In this document: positions 1-8,672 of the stretch, piece by piece
How the letters are laid out: each line of letters opens with the position of its first letter
Numbering within the stretch: the stretch's first letter is position 1
Made by a program: the position numbers and the translations under genes
NCBI GenBank assembly: GCA_900473685.1
Contig: UCNE01000015.1
Coordinates: 248,001-312,000, forward strand
DNA from: Hyphomicrobiales bacterium
Lineage (GTDB): Bacteria > Pseudomonadota > Alphaproteobacteria > Rhizobiales > Rhizobiaceae
Direction of reading: 5' to 3'
Length of the DNA: 64,000 nt
Notes under the pieces: generated by a model
The model's input: only the letters and a program-made list of their open reading frames with translations
Told to the model about the DNA's origin: nothing
Databases searched by the model: none

Positions 1-90
1 GTTCGGCAATATTGCGTTTCGCGCGGAAGTGCGTAAATCGCGCTGGACTCTCCCGAATGAACTGGGAAGAGTAGACTGGCTTTCGATTTT

Positions 91-137
91 TTGACTTACG
101 CGTCCGAAATTCGATGCTAAACTTATACCAACTGGTA
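91..137 (+). promoter_or_regulatory. Candidate promoter and dyad upstream of the nucleoside transporter operon
   Basis: A TTGACT hexamer (91-96) is followed after 17 bases by ATGCTA (114-119), a weak sigma-70 type pair. Directly downstream is a short inverted repeat, TACCA-AC-TGGTA (126-137), placed where a repressor could block transcription. It lies about 70 bases before the first start codon. No regulator gene is adjacent, so the binding protein is unknown. The rest of 1-208 shows no supportable gene. Confidence 0.4.
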
Positions 138-208
138 AAAAAATCGATGCCCGGACTGCCGCCGTCAAAGCGGAGAGAACCGGGCCGACTTGGGGAACAT
201 GGGTCAAT

Positions 209-1744
209 ATGAGCGATATTGCCATTGAGTTGCGTGGTATCGACAAGAGCTTCGGCCTTGTCCATGCCAACAAGAATATCAACCTGACCGTCCGCAAGGG
301 CACCATTCACGGCATTATCGGTGAAAACGGCGCTGGTAAATCGACGCTGATGTCGATCCTCTACGGCTTCTATCAAGCCGACAAGGGCGATATCGTCATC
401 GATGGTAAAACGGTGACGATCAAGGATCCGAACGCGGCGATTGCCAGCGGTATCGGCATGGTCCACCAGCATTTCATGCTGGTCGAGAATTTCACTGTGC
501 TCGAGAATGTCATGCTCGGCGCCGAAGACAGCCAGATCCTCAATACCAGCATTTCCAAGGCCCGCGTCGAGCTGAAGCGGCTGGAAAAGGAATATGCGCT
601 GGAGGTCAATCCGGATGCGCTGATCGAGCAATTGCCGGTCGGCCTGCAGCAGCGCGTCGAAATCCTCAAGGCCCTCTATCGCAAGGCCGATATCCTCATT
701 CTCGATGAGCCGACGGGCGTGCTGACGCCGCCGGAAGCCGATCATCTGTTCCGCATTCTCGGCCAGCTGAAGGATCAGGGCAAGACGATCATCTTCATCA
801 CCCACAAGCTGCGCGAGATCATGGCGATCACCGACGAGGTCTCCGTCATGCGCCGCGGCGAGATGGTGGCGACGCGCAAGACCAAGGAAACCTCGGTCGA
901 GGAACTGGCCGAACTGATGGTCGGCCGCCGCGTGCTGTTGCGGGTCGAAAAGGGCGCTGCCAATCCGGGTGAGGTAAAGCTCGCGGTCGAGAACCTGACG
1001 GTGCGCGATAGCCGTGGCGTCACCATGGTCGACAATGTCTCCTTCAACCTGCGGGCCGGTGAAATCGTTGGTATTGCCGGTGTCGCCGGTAATGGACAGT
1101 CCGAACTGCTGGAAGCGATTTCCGGTATCCGCAAGGCCGTCGGCGGCAAGGTTCTGCTCAATGGCCAACCGATCGATGTCACCGCCCATGTCGATCCGCG
1201 CGACCTGCGCGACCGCGGTCTCGCGCACGTGCCGGAAGACCGCCACCATGTCGGCCTGGTGCTGAAGTTCGAGGAGGCCGAAAACGGTATCCTCGGCTAT
1301 CACCACGACAAGCGTTACCTCAAGGGCGTCTTTCTCAACACCAAGGCGATCCAGGCGGATGCCGAGGAAAAGATCAAGAAATACGATATCAGGCCGCCAA
1401 ATCCGCGGCTGAAGACCGCCAATTTCTCCGGCGGTAACCAGCAGAAGATCGTGCTGGCGCGCGAAATGGAGCGCGGCCCGGATGTGCTGATCATCGGCCA
1501 GCCGACGCGCGGCGTCGATGTCGGCGCCATTGAATTCATCCACAAGCGGATCATTGAAATGCGCGACCAGGGCAAGGCTGTCCTGCTCGTCTCCGTCGAA
1601 CTCGATGAAATCCGCGCCCTGTCTGATCGTATCATCGTCATGTTTGCCGGCCGTGTCGTCGGCGAGCGCGATCCGGACGCGACTGAAGGGGAACTCGGCC
1701 TGCTGATGGCCGGTGTCGAAGGCCGCAAGGAGGCCGCCGAATGA
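209..1744 (+). CDS. Nucleoside/simple-sugar ABC transporter, double ATP-binding subunit
   Basis: This is the energising ATPase of an importer, 511 residues with two fused nucleotide-binding domains as in the YufO/NupA-type nucleoside and sugar importers. The first domain has a clean Walker A at residues 38-46 (GENGAGKST) and Walker B DEPTG, but its signature reads LPVGLQQ rather than LSGGQ. The second domain starts near residue 257, has SGGNQQK near 407, and carries GQPTRGVD near 430, with Gln where the catalytic Glu is expected. One site is therefore probably hydrolysis-poor, which I believe is common in this family. It overlaps the next permease by ATGA at 1741-1744, and nucleoside catabolic genes follow, so nucleosides are the inferred substrate. 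No substrate-binding lipoprotein gene is visible in the window. Confidence 0.9.
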   Translation: MSDIAIELRGIDKSFGLVHANKNINLTVRKGTIHGIIGENGAGKSTLMSILYGFYQADKGDIVIDGKTVTIKDPNAAIASGIGMVHQHFMLVENFTVLENVMLGAEDSQILNTSISKARVELKRLEKEYALEVNPDALIEQLPVGLQQRVEILKALYRKADILILDEPTGVLTPPEADHLFRILGQLKDQGKTIIFITHKLREIMAITDEVSVMRRGEMVATRKTKETSVEELAELMVGRRVLLRVEKGAANPGEVKLAVENLTVRDSRGVTMVDNVSFNLRAGEIVGIAGVAGNGQSELLEAISGIRKAVGGKVLLNGQPIDVTAHVDPRDLRDRGLAHVPEDRHHVGLVLKFEEAENGILGYHHDKRYLKGVFLNTKAIQADAEEKIKKYDIRPPNPRLKTANFSGGNQQKIVLAREMERGPDVLIIGQPTRGVDVGAIEFIHKRIIEMRDQGKAVLLVSVELDEIRALSDRIIVMFAGRVVGERDPDATEGELGLLMAGVEGRKEAAE

Positions 1745-2874
1745 GCAATCCATACGCAAAACTGCCGGGCTGGGCCGAATACGGCCTGATCCCGCTGATC
1801 AACCTTGTTGTCGCCTTTCTGGTGGCCGGTCTCGTCGTGCTTCTGGTCGGCGAAAATCCGCTGAATGCCGCCTATCATATGATCAACGGCGCTTTCGGCC
1901 GTGGCGAATATATCGGCTTCACGCTGTATTATGCCACGACCTTCATCTTCACCGGCCTGTCTGTTGCCGTTGCCTTCCATGCCGGCCTGTTCAATATCGG
2001 CAGTGAAGGTCAGGCCTATATCGGCGGCATCGGCGTGGCGCTTGCCTGCCTTTGGCTCGACAAGACCATGCCCTGGTTTGTGGTCTTCCCGCTGGCAATC
2101 ATCGGTTCGGCATTTTTTGGCGCCATGTGGGCCTTCCTGCCCGGCTGGCTGCAGGCCAAGCGCGGCAGCCATGTGGTCATCACCACCATCATGTTCAATT
2201 TCATCGCCTCCAGCCTGATGGTCTACCTGTTGACCAAGGTTTTGAAGCCGCTCGGCCAGATGGCGCCGCAGACCCGCACGTTCGAGGCGGGCGGGCAACT
2301 GCCGAAGCTGGACTGGTTGATGTCGATCTTCGGGCTCAATCTCGGCAATTCGCCGTTCAACGTCTCCTTCCTTCTGGCGCTTCTTGCCGCCTTCGGGGTC
2401 TGGGTGCTGATCTGGCGCACCAAGCTCGGCTACGAGATGCGGACGATGGGTCACAGCCCATCTGCAGCGCGCTATGCCGGTATTGGCGAAGCCCGCATGA
2501 CCATCATCGTCATGATGATCTCGGGTGGTCTCGCAGGCATGATGGCGCTCAACCCGATCATGGGCGAGCAGTACCGCATGCAGTTGGATTTCGTGCAGGG
2601 TGCAGGTTTCGTCGGCATCGCGGTGGCGCTGATGGGACGGTCGCATCCGGCCGGGATCATTCCGGCGGCTGTCCTGTTCGGCATGCTCTATCAAGGCGGC
2701 GCCGAGATCTCGTTTGAAATGCCGGCCATCTCGCGTGACATGATCGTCATCATCCAGGGCCTGGTGATCCTCTTTGCCGGGGCGCTCGAAAACATGTTCC
2801 GCCCGGCGATCGGCCGCGCATTTGCCAGCATCGGCCGCCGCTCCGCTGTCGCAGCCCAGACAAGGGGAGCCTGA
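1741..2874 (+). CDS. ABC transporter permease, nucleoside/simple sugar importer
   Basis: This is an inner-membrane permease of the BPD_transp_2 (RbsC/YufP-like) family, 377 residues, with many hydrophobic segments from residue 15 on. Central stretches such as FNIGSEGQ and the EAA-like loop around MRTMGHSPSAARYAGI are typical of nucleoside/sugar permeases. Its start overlaps the ATPase stop, and only three bases separate it from the second permease, so the three are co-translated as one importer. The substrate is inferred from the salvage genes downstream. Confidence 0.88.
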   Translation: MSNPYAKLPGWAEYGLIPLINLVVAFLVAGLVVLLVGENPLNAAYHMINGAFGRGEYIGFTLYYATTFIFTGLSVAVAFHAGLFNIGSEGQAYIGGIGVALACLWLDKTMPWFVVFPLAIIGSAFFGAMWAFLPGWLQAKRGSHVVITTIMFNFIASSLMVYLLTKVLKPLGQMAPQTRTFEAGGQLPKLDWLMSIFGLNLGNSPFNVSFLLALLAAFGVWVLIWRTKLGYEMRTMGHSPSAARYAGIGEARMTIIVMMISGGLAGMMALNPIMGEQYRMQLDFVQGAGFVGIAVALMGRSHPAGIIPAAVLFGMLYQGGAEISFEMPAISRDMIVIIQGLVILFAGALENMFRPAIGRAFASIGRRSAVAAQTRGA

Positions 2875-2877
2875 GCC

Positions 2878-3849
2878 ATGGATTTTTTCCACACGATCAT
2901 CGCGATCCTTGAATCGACCATCCGTGTTTCCGTTCCGCTGATTTTTGCAGCCCTTGCCGGTCTGTTCACCGAGCGGGCAGGGGTGTTCGACATCGGCCTT
3001 GAAGGCAAGATGCTCGGCGCTGCCTTTGCCGCCGGTGCTGTCGCTGCTGTCACCGGCAATGTGATGATGGGCCTTCTGGCTGCCGTTCTCATCTCCGTGC
3101 TGCTGTCGTTGGTGCATGGCTATGCCTCGATCACCCAGCGCGGCAGCCAGATCGTCTCAGGCGTCGCCATCAACTTCATCGTTGCCGGATCGACGGTCAT
3201 TCTTGGCGAAGCCTGGTTCCGGCAAGGCGGCCGTACACCAGCACTATCAGGCGATGCCCGCTTCCAGACGGTGACCTTGCCGTTTGCCGATGCGGTCAGG
3301 GACGTGCCGTTCCTCGGGCCGATCTATTCCGAGTTGCTGTCCGGTCACTTCATCCTGACCTATGTCGCCTTCGCGCTGGTTCCGTTCAGCTGGTGGGTTC
3401 TCTATCGTACCCGCTTTGGCCTGCGCCTTCGCGCTGTCGGGGAAAATCCGAGCGCTGTCGATACTGCCGGTATTTCGGTAATCTGGCTGCGTTACCGGGC
3501 CGTCATCTGCTGCGGCATTCTCTGCGGTTTTGCCGGAGCCTATCTGTCGCTGGCGATGAGCGCCGGGTTCGTCAAGGGCATGACGGCGGGCAAGGGCTAT
3601 ATCGCGCTTGCGGCGCTGATCTTTGCCAAGTGGCGTCCAGTCAATATCATGCTAGCCTGCCTGCTGTTCGGCTTCCTTGATGCCTTTGCTATTCGTCTGC
3701 AGGGCAATCCGTTGCCGCTGATCGGCCAGGTGCCGGTACAATTGATGCAGGCGCTGCCCTATATCCTCACAGTCATCCTGCTTGCCGGCTTCATCGGCAA
3801 GGCGATCCCGCCCAAGGCAGGCGGCATACCCTATGTGAAGGAGCGCTGA
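2878..3849 (+). CDS. ABC transporter permease, second subunit of the nucleoside importer
   Basis: This 323-residue membrane protein belongs to the same family as the preceding permease (YufQ/NupC-like). Diagnostic stretches are FDIGLEGKM near residue 39 and LRLRAVGENPSAVDTAGI near residue 182, the usual cytoplasmic coupling loop. It should pair with the upstream permease to form the heterodimeric channel. It is followed after two bases by cytidine deaminase, so import and catabolism are in one transcript. Confidence 0.88.
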   Translation: MDFFHTIIAILESTIRVSVPLIFAALAGLFTERAGVFDIGLEGKMLGAAFAAGAVAAVTGNVMMGLLAAVLISVLLSLVHGYASITQRGSQIVSGVAINFIVAGSTVILGEAWFRQGGRTPALSGDARFQTVTLPFADAVRDVPFLGPIYSELLSGHFILTYVAFALVPFSWWVLYRTRFGLRLRAVGENPSAVDTAGISVIWLRYRAVICCGILCGFAGAYLSLAMSAGFVKGMTAGKGYIALAALIFAKWRPVNIMLACLLFGFLDAFAIRLQGNPLPLIGQVPVQLMQALPYILTVILLAGFIGKAIPPKAGGIPYVKER

Positions 3850-3851
3850 CC

Positions 3852-4244
3852 ATGGAAAACGAGCTTTTCGAGGCGGCCCGCGAGGCGATGGCGAAAGCCC
3901 ATGCGCCCTATTCGAAATTCCCCGTCGGCGCCGCCATCCGCGCCGAGGATGGCCGGATCTATACCGGTGCCAATATCGAGAACCTGTCCTTTCCGGAGGG
4001 CTGGTGCGCCGAGACGACGGCGATCAGCCACATGGTGATGGCCGGACAGCGCAAGATCGTCGAAGTCGCCGTCATTGCCGAGAAACTGGCGCTCTGCCCG
4101 CCCTGCGGCGGTTGCCGCCAGCGGCTGGCGGAATTTTCCGGCGCCAGCACCCTTATTTTCCTTTGCGACGAAACCGGCGTGAAGAAGACGCTGTCGATGT
4201 CCGATCTTCTGCCGCATTCGTTCGAAACCGAGATCCTCGGATGA
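3852..4244 (+). CDS. cdd: Cytidine deaminase
   Basis: This enzyme deaminates cytidine and deoxycytidine to uridine and deoxyuridine. It is 130 residues, the size of the short tetrameric class. Zinc ligands and the catalytic glutamate are visible as C52-A-E54 and P84-C85-G-G-C88, the all-cysteine zinc site of tetrameric CDAs. The substrate loop FPVGAAI and the nucleoside-binding GANIEN (residues 39-44) are present. Its stop overlaps the next start (ATGA, 4241-4244), so translation of the phosphorylase is probably coupled. Confidence 0.95.
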   Translation: MENELFEAAREAMAKAHAPYSKFPVGAAIRAEDGRIYTGANIENLSFPEGWCAETTAISHMVMAGQRKIVEVAVIAEKLALCPPCGGCRQRLAEFSGASTLIFLCDETGVKKTLSMSDLLPHSFETEILG

Positions 4245-5032
4245 CGGCCGCCGCGGAGCTGCTGAAGGCCAGGCTTGCCGGCCTGTCGCCACGCTATGGC
4301 ATCGTGCTCGGCTCCGGCCTTGGATCGTTGGTCGAAGCCGTCGCGGACCCAGTGCGGATATCCTATGCTGATATTCCGGGCTTTCCGGTCAGCGCCGTAT
4401 CGGGCCATGCCGGTGAGCTGGTGGCCGGAAAGATCGGCGGCGTTCCGGTCATCGTCCTGTCGGGGCGGGTGCACTTCTACGAGCGGGGCGATGCCAATGC
4501 GATGCGCACGCCGATCGAGACATTGAAGTCGCTCGGTGTCGAAACGTTGATCCTGACGAACTCGGCCGGATCGCTGCGGGAAGACCTGCCGCCGGGCTCG
4601 GTGATGCAGATCACCGATCACATCAATTTCTCCGGCACCAGCCCGCTGATCGGCGTCGACAGCGACGACCGTTTCGTCGGTCTGACCTCGGCCTATGATC
4701 CCGCTCTGGCAGAGCGCATGCGCGCCGCGGCGATCAAGCTGGATATTCCGCTCGGCTCCGGCGTCTACATGTGGTTCTCCGGGCCGAATTTCGAAACACC
4801 GGCCGAAATCCGCATGGCCCGTATTCTTGGTGCCGATGCGGTTGGCATGTCGACCGTGCCGGAAGTCATTCTTGCCCGGTTCTTCGGCCTCAAGGTTGCG
4901 GCTGCCTCCGTCATCACCAATTTCGGCGCGGGCATGACGGGCGGCGAACTCAGCCACCACGAAACCAAGGACATGGCCCCCATTGGTGGCGCACGGCTGG
5001 CTTCGATCCTCGCCGAAATGATCTCGGCATAG
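4241..5032 (+). CDS. Purine-nucleoside phosphorylase (trimeric class)
   Basis: This enzyme splits purine nucleosides with phosphate into base and (deoxy)ribose 1-phosphate. The chosen ATG at 4241 gives 263 residues and overlaps the cdd stop; the frame is open further upstream but that part reads through cdd in another frame. Phosphate-binding GSGLGS is at residues 24-29, SGRVHFYE and NSAGSL follow, and GPNFETPAEIRM sits near residue 181, all hallmarks of the PNP/MTAP family (PF01048). I cannot assign a punA or xapA-type specificity from sequence alone. Confidence 0.92.
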   Translation: MTAAAELLKARLAGLSPRYGIVLGSGLGSLVEAVADPVRISYADIPGFPVSAVSGHAGELVAGKIGGVPVIVLSGRVHFYERGDANAMRTPIETLKSLGVETLILTNSAGSLREDLPPGSVMQITDHINFSGTSPLIGVDSDDRFVGLTSAYDPALAERMRAAAIKLDIPLGSGVYMWFSGPNFETPAEIRMARILGADAVGMSTVPEVILARFFGLKVAAASVITNFGAGMTGGELSHHETKDMAPIGGARLASILAEMISA

Positions 5033-5060
5033 TCCGATCTGGCATTCAGGCCCATGGCAG

Positions 5061-5081
5061 CGCGCAAGACGGGTTTGCGCG
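5061..5081. other. Hairpin in the PNP-deoC gap
   Basis: A perfect 7-bp inverted repeat, CGCGCAA and TTGCGCG around a 7-base loop, lies in the 134-base gap between the phosphorylase and deoC. There is no U-run after it, so it is not a standard intrinsic terminator. It could be an RNA-processing or stability element inside the operon. Confidence 0.35.
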
Positions 5082-5166
5082 GCCGTCTCAAGCGTATAGA
5101 ACAACCGTTCGTGACCGGCCGCAGCTCCGCTCACGATTGATCGCGATCTAGAAATGGACGGACCCC

Positions 5167-5943
5167 ATGATGCTCGAAGCTTCCAATCGTCAGACAGCCG
5201 CGCTTGCGCTGTCCCTGCTGGATCTCACCGACCTGACGGACGACTGCACACCCGAGGCGATTGAAAAGCTCTGCGCTGCCGCCCGCACGCCGCATGGCCA
5301 TACGGCAGCAATCTGCATCTGGCCGCGTTTCGTTGCCCAGGCGCGCGAAATTCTTGGGTCCAACAGCGCCGTCAAGATCGCAACGGTCGTCAATTTCCCT
5401 TCGGGTGAATTGCCTGTCGAAACCGTCGTTGCCGAAACGCAGCAGGCGATTGCTGATGGCGCCGACGAAATCGATCTGGTCATCCCTTACCGCGCCTTCA
5501 TGGCGGGCGATGAACAGGCTGTGCGCACGATGATCTCAGCCGTGCGGAAGGCTTGCCCCGCACCAATCCTGCTCAAGACCATCCTTGAAACCGGCGAGTT
5601 GAAGGATCGTGGCCTGATCCGCAACGCATCCCATATCGCCATCCAGGAAGGCGCCGATTTCATCAAGACATCGACCGGCAAGGTCGCCGTCAACGCGACA
5701 TTGGAGGCCGCCGATATCATGCTGACGTGCATCCGCGAAAGCGGCCGCAAGGTTGGTTTCAAGCCGGCCGGTGGGGTTCGCACCGTTGGCGATGCCCGCC
5801 TCTATCTCAATCTGGCAGCGACGATCCATAGCCCGGACTGGCCGATGCCCTCGACATTCCGCTTCGGGGCCTCCGGCCTGCTCGGTGATATCCTCTCGGT
5901 ACTCGACGGCCGCGAGCCGGTGGCCGGCGCGACGGCCTATTGA
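5167..5943 (+). CDS. deoC: Deoxyribose-phosphate aldolase
   Basis: This class I aldolase cleaves 2-deoxyribose 5-phosphate to glyceraldehyde 3-phosphate and acetaldehyde, finishing deoxynucleoside breakdown. It is 258 residues, matching the DeoC family. The Schiff-base lysine is K167 in FIKTSTGK (165-172), and the second active-site lysine is K199 in GFKPAGGVRT. A second in-frame ATG directly follows the first, so the start may be at 5170. Four bases of overlap or almost none separate it from deoA, depending on the deoA start. Confidence 0.95.
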   Translation: MMLEASNRQTAALALSLLDLTDLTDDCTPEAIEKLCAAARTPHGHTAAICIWPRFVAQAREILGSNSAVKIATVVNFPSGELPVETVVAETQQAIADGADEIDLVIPYRAFMAGDEQAVRTMISAVRKACPAPILLKTILETGELKDRGLIRNASHIAIQEGADFIKTSTGKVAVNATLEAADIMLTCIRESGRKVGFKPAGGVRTVGDARLYLNLAATIHSPDWPMPSTFRFGASGLLGDILSVLDGREPVAGATAY

Positions 5944-5945
5944 TC

Positions 5946-7259
5946 ATGATCCCGCAGGAGGTCATTCGCCGAAAGCGGAACGGTGAGGTGCTCGACAGAG
6001 CGGATATCGCCGGTTTCATCCGTGGCCTTACCGACGGATCGATCTCCGAAGGACAGGTAGCGGCCTTTGCCATGGCCACCTGGTTCTCCGGCATGAGCCT
6101 CGATGAGACCGTGGCGTTGACGCTTGCCATGCGCGATAGCGGCGATGTCCTGTCCTGGGCGGATATCGGCTGCCCCGTTGCCGACAAGCACTCGACGGGC
6201 GGTGTTGGTGACAACGTCTCCCTGATGCTGGCGCCGATCGTTGCCGCCTGCGGTTTGGCCGTGCCTATGATTTCCGGCCGGGGCCTAGGCCATACCGGTG
6301 GCACGCTCGACAAGCTGGAATCGATTCCGGGCTACGACATCAAGCCTTCGGAAGCGCTTTTCCGCCGGACCGTTCAGGAGGCCGGTTGCGCCATCATCGG
6401 CCAGACCGCCGATTTGGCACCCGCTGACCGGCGGCTTTACGCCATCCGCGATGTAACGGCGACGGTCGATTCCGTACCCCTGATCACCGCCTCGATCCTG
6501 TCGAAAAAACTTGCTGCAGGTCTTCAGTCGCTGGTGCTCGACGTCAAGATCGGCAATGGCGCCTTCATGGTCGGGTTGGAGGAGGCCGAGACGCTGGCCC
6601 GCTCGCTGGTGGGTGTCGCCAATGGTGCTGGCGTCAAGACGACGGCGTTGATCACCGATATGAACGAACCCCTCGCCGATGCCGCTGGAAACGCGGTGGA
6701 AATCGAAAATTGCATCGCCTTCCTGCGGGGAGAAAAAGCCGGAACCCGCCTCGACGCGGTGGTGATCGCCTTTGCGACCGAAATGCTGATGACATCCGGC
6801 GTTGCCGCCAACCAGGCACAGGGCACTGACCTCGCCCGGCAGGCGTTGCAATCGGGCGCAGCACTGGAGCGGTTCGGCCGTATGGTCCATGTGCTCGGCG
6901 GGCCCGCCGATTTCATCGAGCGTCCGCAGGCCTACCTGGTCAAGGCACCGGTCATTCTCCCCGTCGAAGCTTTGCGTGACGGCTACCTTCAATCCTGCAA
7001 TGCCCGCGATGTCGGGATGGAAGTCATTGCGCTTGGCGGCGGCCGTACAAGGCCGGACGAGGCGATCGATCACCGCGTCGGCTTCAGCGGCCTGAAGCCG
7101 TTGGGAACCAGGGTCGAAAAGGGGGAGCCCTTCGCGTTTGTCCATGCGGCGAGCGAGGATCAGGCATTGAAGGCGCGTGCCCGGTTGCAGGAGATTTATG
7201 CGATCGGTGACGGCGCGTTGCCGGCGCGCCCGGTGATTGTTTCCAAAATCAGCGGGTAA
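5946..7259 (+). CDS. deoA: Thymidine phosphorylase
   Basis: This enzyme phosphorolyses thymidine and deoxyuridine to base and deoxyribose 1-phosphate. The ATG at 5946 gives 437 residues; a TTG at 5940 in the same frame would add two residues and overlap deoC. The pyrimidine nucleoside phosphorylase signature SGRGLGHTGGTLDKLES is intact near residue 113, and KHSTGGVGD, the phosphate-binding loop, is near residue 82. Three domains (alpha bundle, alpha/beta, C-terminal PYNP_C) fit the length. Its last 11 bases overlap the converging aspartic protease gene. Confidence 0.95.
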   Translation: MIPQEVIRRKRNGEVLDRADIAGFIRGLTDGSISEGQVAAFAMATWFSGMSLDETVALTLAMRDSGDVLSWADIGCPVADKHSTGGVGDNVSLMLAPIVAACGLAVPMISGRGLGHTGGTLDKLESIPGYDIKPSEALFRRTVQEAGCAIIGQTADLAPADRRLYAIRDVTATVDSVPLITASILSKKLAAGLQSLVLDVKIGNGAFMVGLEEAETLARSLVGVANGAGVKTTALITDMNEPLADAAGNAVEIENCIAFLRGEKAGTRLDAVVIAFATEMLMTSGVAANQAQGTDLARQALQSGAALERFGRMVHVLGGPADFIERPQAYLVKAPVILPVEALRDGYLQSCNARDVGMEVIALGGGRTRPDEAIDHRVGFSGLKPLGTRVEKGEPFAFVHAASEDQALKARARLQEIYAIGDGALPARPVIVSKISG

Positions 7260-7764
7260 GGTGCAGCGCGCCATTCTCGACGCGGTAGGACGAGAGCTTG
7301 TTGAGAAAGCTCATGCCGACCAGCATGCCCGATAGCGATTTGTCGGGCAAAACCATCGCCTCGACATCCCTGACAGCAATCGTGCCGATCTCGACGCGGT
7401 CCAGCGTCACGAAAGCGCCCTTGACGATGCCGTTTGCGGTATTGGCCCTGGCGTTGAAGACGAGCGATCCCGTCGAGATGCCCAGCCTTCGCGCCGTCGA
7501 TATGTTGATGGCAATCATGCTGGCTCCGGTATCGACCATGCCATCCGCCTTGCGCCCGTTGATCGTAAAGGTCCCCAGGAAATGTCCGCCGGCACCGGGC
7601 TGCATGATGACGCCCTTGCTGGCGGTATATTTTGCCGGGCTGGCCTGGGTGGTCTTGGCCGGTGTGTCGGTCTGCGGGCGGTCAAGATAGGACGTGGCAA
7701 GGCCCGGCAGCACCATGGCGGCGGCAACGATGCCTCCGGCAAAGACAGCCATACGAACCAGCAT
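7249..7764 (-). CDS. TIGR02281-type clan AA (retropepsin-like) aspartic protease
   Basis: This 171-residue protein has an N-terminal membrane anchor or signal segment (residues 6-26) followed by a short linker and a single retropepsin-like domain. The catalytic motif is D78-T-G-A-S82, preceded by the flap-like HFLGTFTING. Such single-domain proteases are expected to work as dimers in the periplasm. The substrate is unknown. It converges on deoA, overlapping it by 11 bases, and has its own promoter region next to the upp terminator. Confidence 0.75.
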   Translation of the reverse strand: MLVRMAVFAGGIVAAAMVLPGLATSYLDRPQTDTPAKTTQASPAKYTASKGVIMQPGAGGHFLGTFTINGRKADGMVDTGASMIAINISTARRLGISTGSLVFNARANTANGIVKGAFVTLDRVEIGTIAVRDVEAMVLPDKSLSGMLVGMSFLNKLSSYRVENGALHLTR

Positions 7765-7825
7765 TGATCATACTCCACACGTGAACATCCCGTGCAGCTA
7801 AGCACGAAGCCCGCTAACAGGATGC

Positions 7826-7852
7826 AAAAAAGCCGCCGGGTTTTCCGGCGGC
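7826..7852 (-). terminator. Intrinsic terminator after upp
   Basis: GCCGCCGG (7832-7839) pairs perfectly with CCGGCGGC (7845-7852) around a 5-base loop. On the minus strand the stem is followed by six U residues, giving a strong rho-independent terminator about 60 bases after the upp stop. Confidence 0.85.
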
Positions 7853-7913
7853 TGCATGTCGAGTTGTAAAACTGGTTAAGGAATCGGCAAGATTCCACCC
7901 GGCCGTTGGGGCT

Positions 7914-8543
7914 TTACTTCGTGCCGTACATCCGGTCGCCGGCGTCACCAAGGCCCGGCACGATATAACCCTGCTCGTTGAGATGGCTGTCGATCGAAGC
8001 GGTAAAGATCGGCACGTCGGGGTGAGCAGCCTGAAAGTTCTTGATGCCTTCGGGGGCCGCCAGCAGGCAGAGGAAACGCAGGTTCTTTGCGCCGCGCTCC
8101 TTCAGCTTGTCGATTGCCGCAATCGAGGAATTTCCGGTCGCCAGCATCGGATCGACGACGATGACGAGGCGTTCGGACATCGCTTCCGGTGCCTTGAAGT
8201 AATATTCGACCGCTTCCAGCGTTTCATGGTCACGGTAGACGCCGACATGCGAGACGCGGGCGGAGGGAACCAGTTCCAGCATGCCTTCGAGCAGGCCGTT
8301 TCCGGCGCGCAGGATAGACGCGAAAACCAGCTTCTTGCCCTCAAGAACCGGTGCCTGAATGGTCTGCATCGGCGTTTCGATGGTTTCCATCGTCAGCTCG
8401 AGATCACGGGTGACCTCGTAGCAGAGCAGTGTCGAGATTTCGCGCAGCAAGCGGCGGAACCCCGCTGTCGAGGTCTCCTTCTTGCGCATGATGGTCAGCT
8501 TGTGCTGAACAAGCGGGTGATTGATGACTGTAACGCCGTCCAT
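7914..8543 (-). CDS. upp: Uracil phosphoribosyltransferase
   Basis: This enzyme converts uracil and PRPP to UMP, the salvage end-point for the uracil released by nucleoside breakdown. I chose the ATG at 8543 (209 residues) because a GCAGGAGGG ribosome binding site lies just upstream and the family begins with the HPLVQHKL stretch; the frame is open 15 codons further. The PRPP-binding loop [11 protein letters not shown] near residue 130 and the C-terminal uracil-binding [12 protein letters not shown] are intact. It is the last gene of the deoB-add-upp set. Confidence 0.95.
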   Translation of the reverse strand: MDGVTVINHPLVQHKLTIMRKKETSTAGFRRLLREISTLLCYEVTRDLELTMETIETPMQTIQAPVLEGKKLVFASILRAGNGLLEGMLELVPSARVSHVGVYRDHETLEAVEYYFKAPEAMSERLVIVVDPMLATGNSSIAAIDKLKERGAKNLRFLCLLAAPEGIKNFQAAHPDVPIFTASIDSHLNEQGYIVPGLGDAGDRMYGTK

Positions 8544-8672
8544 GGCCAAGCCCTCCTGCGGGATCTGGATTTTAAATCCTTTTTTCACGGAAAGGCGAGA
8601 CGCCGCAAGGCCAGAACAGCGCTTTACGGCGTCATCCCCAGCCCGAGCAGTGCAAAGAGAGGCGGGCGGCCT

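Noticed and set aside
1-208. Possible 3' end of an upstream gene
   Set aside because: One frame is open from base 2 to a TGA at 92-94, but the roughly 30 residues show no family feature and the strand cannot be decided.
1315-3117. 600-residue ORF on the minus strand across the importer genes
   Set aside because: It is antisense to the well-supported ATPase and permease genes, and its composition (many Asp, His, Gln) is typical of a GC-rich shadow frame.
5136-5147. Palindrome around GATCGCGATC before deoC as an operator
   Set aside because: It is short and symmetric by chance in GC-rich DNA, with no matching partner elsewhere in the operon.
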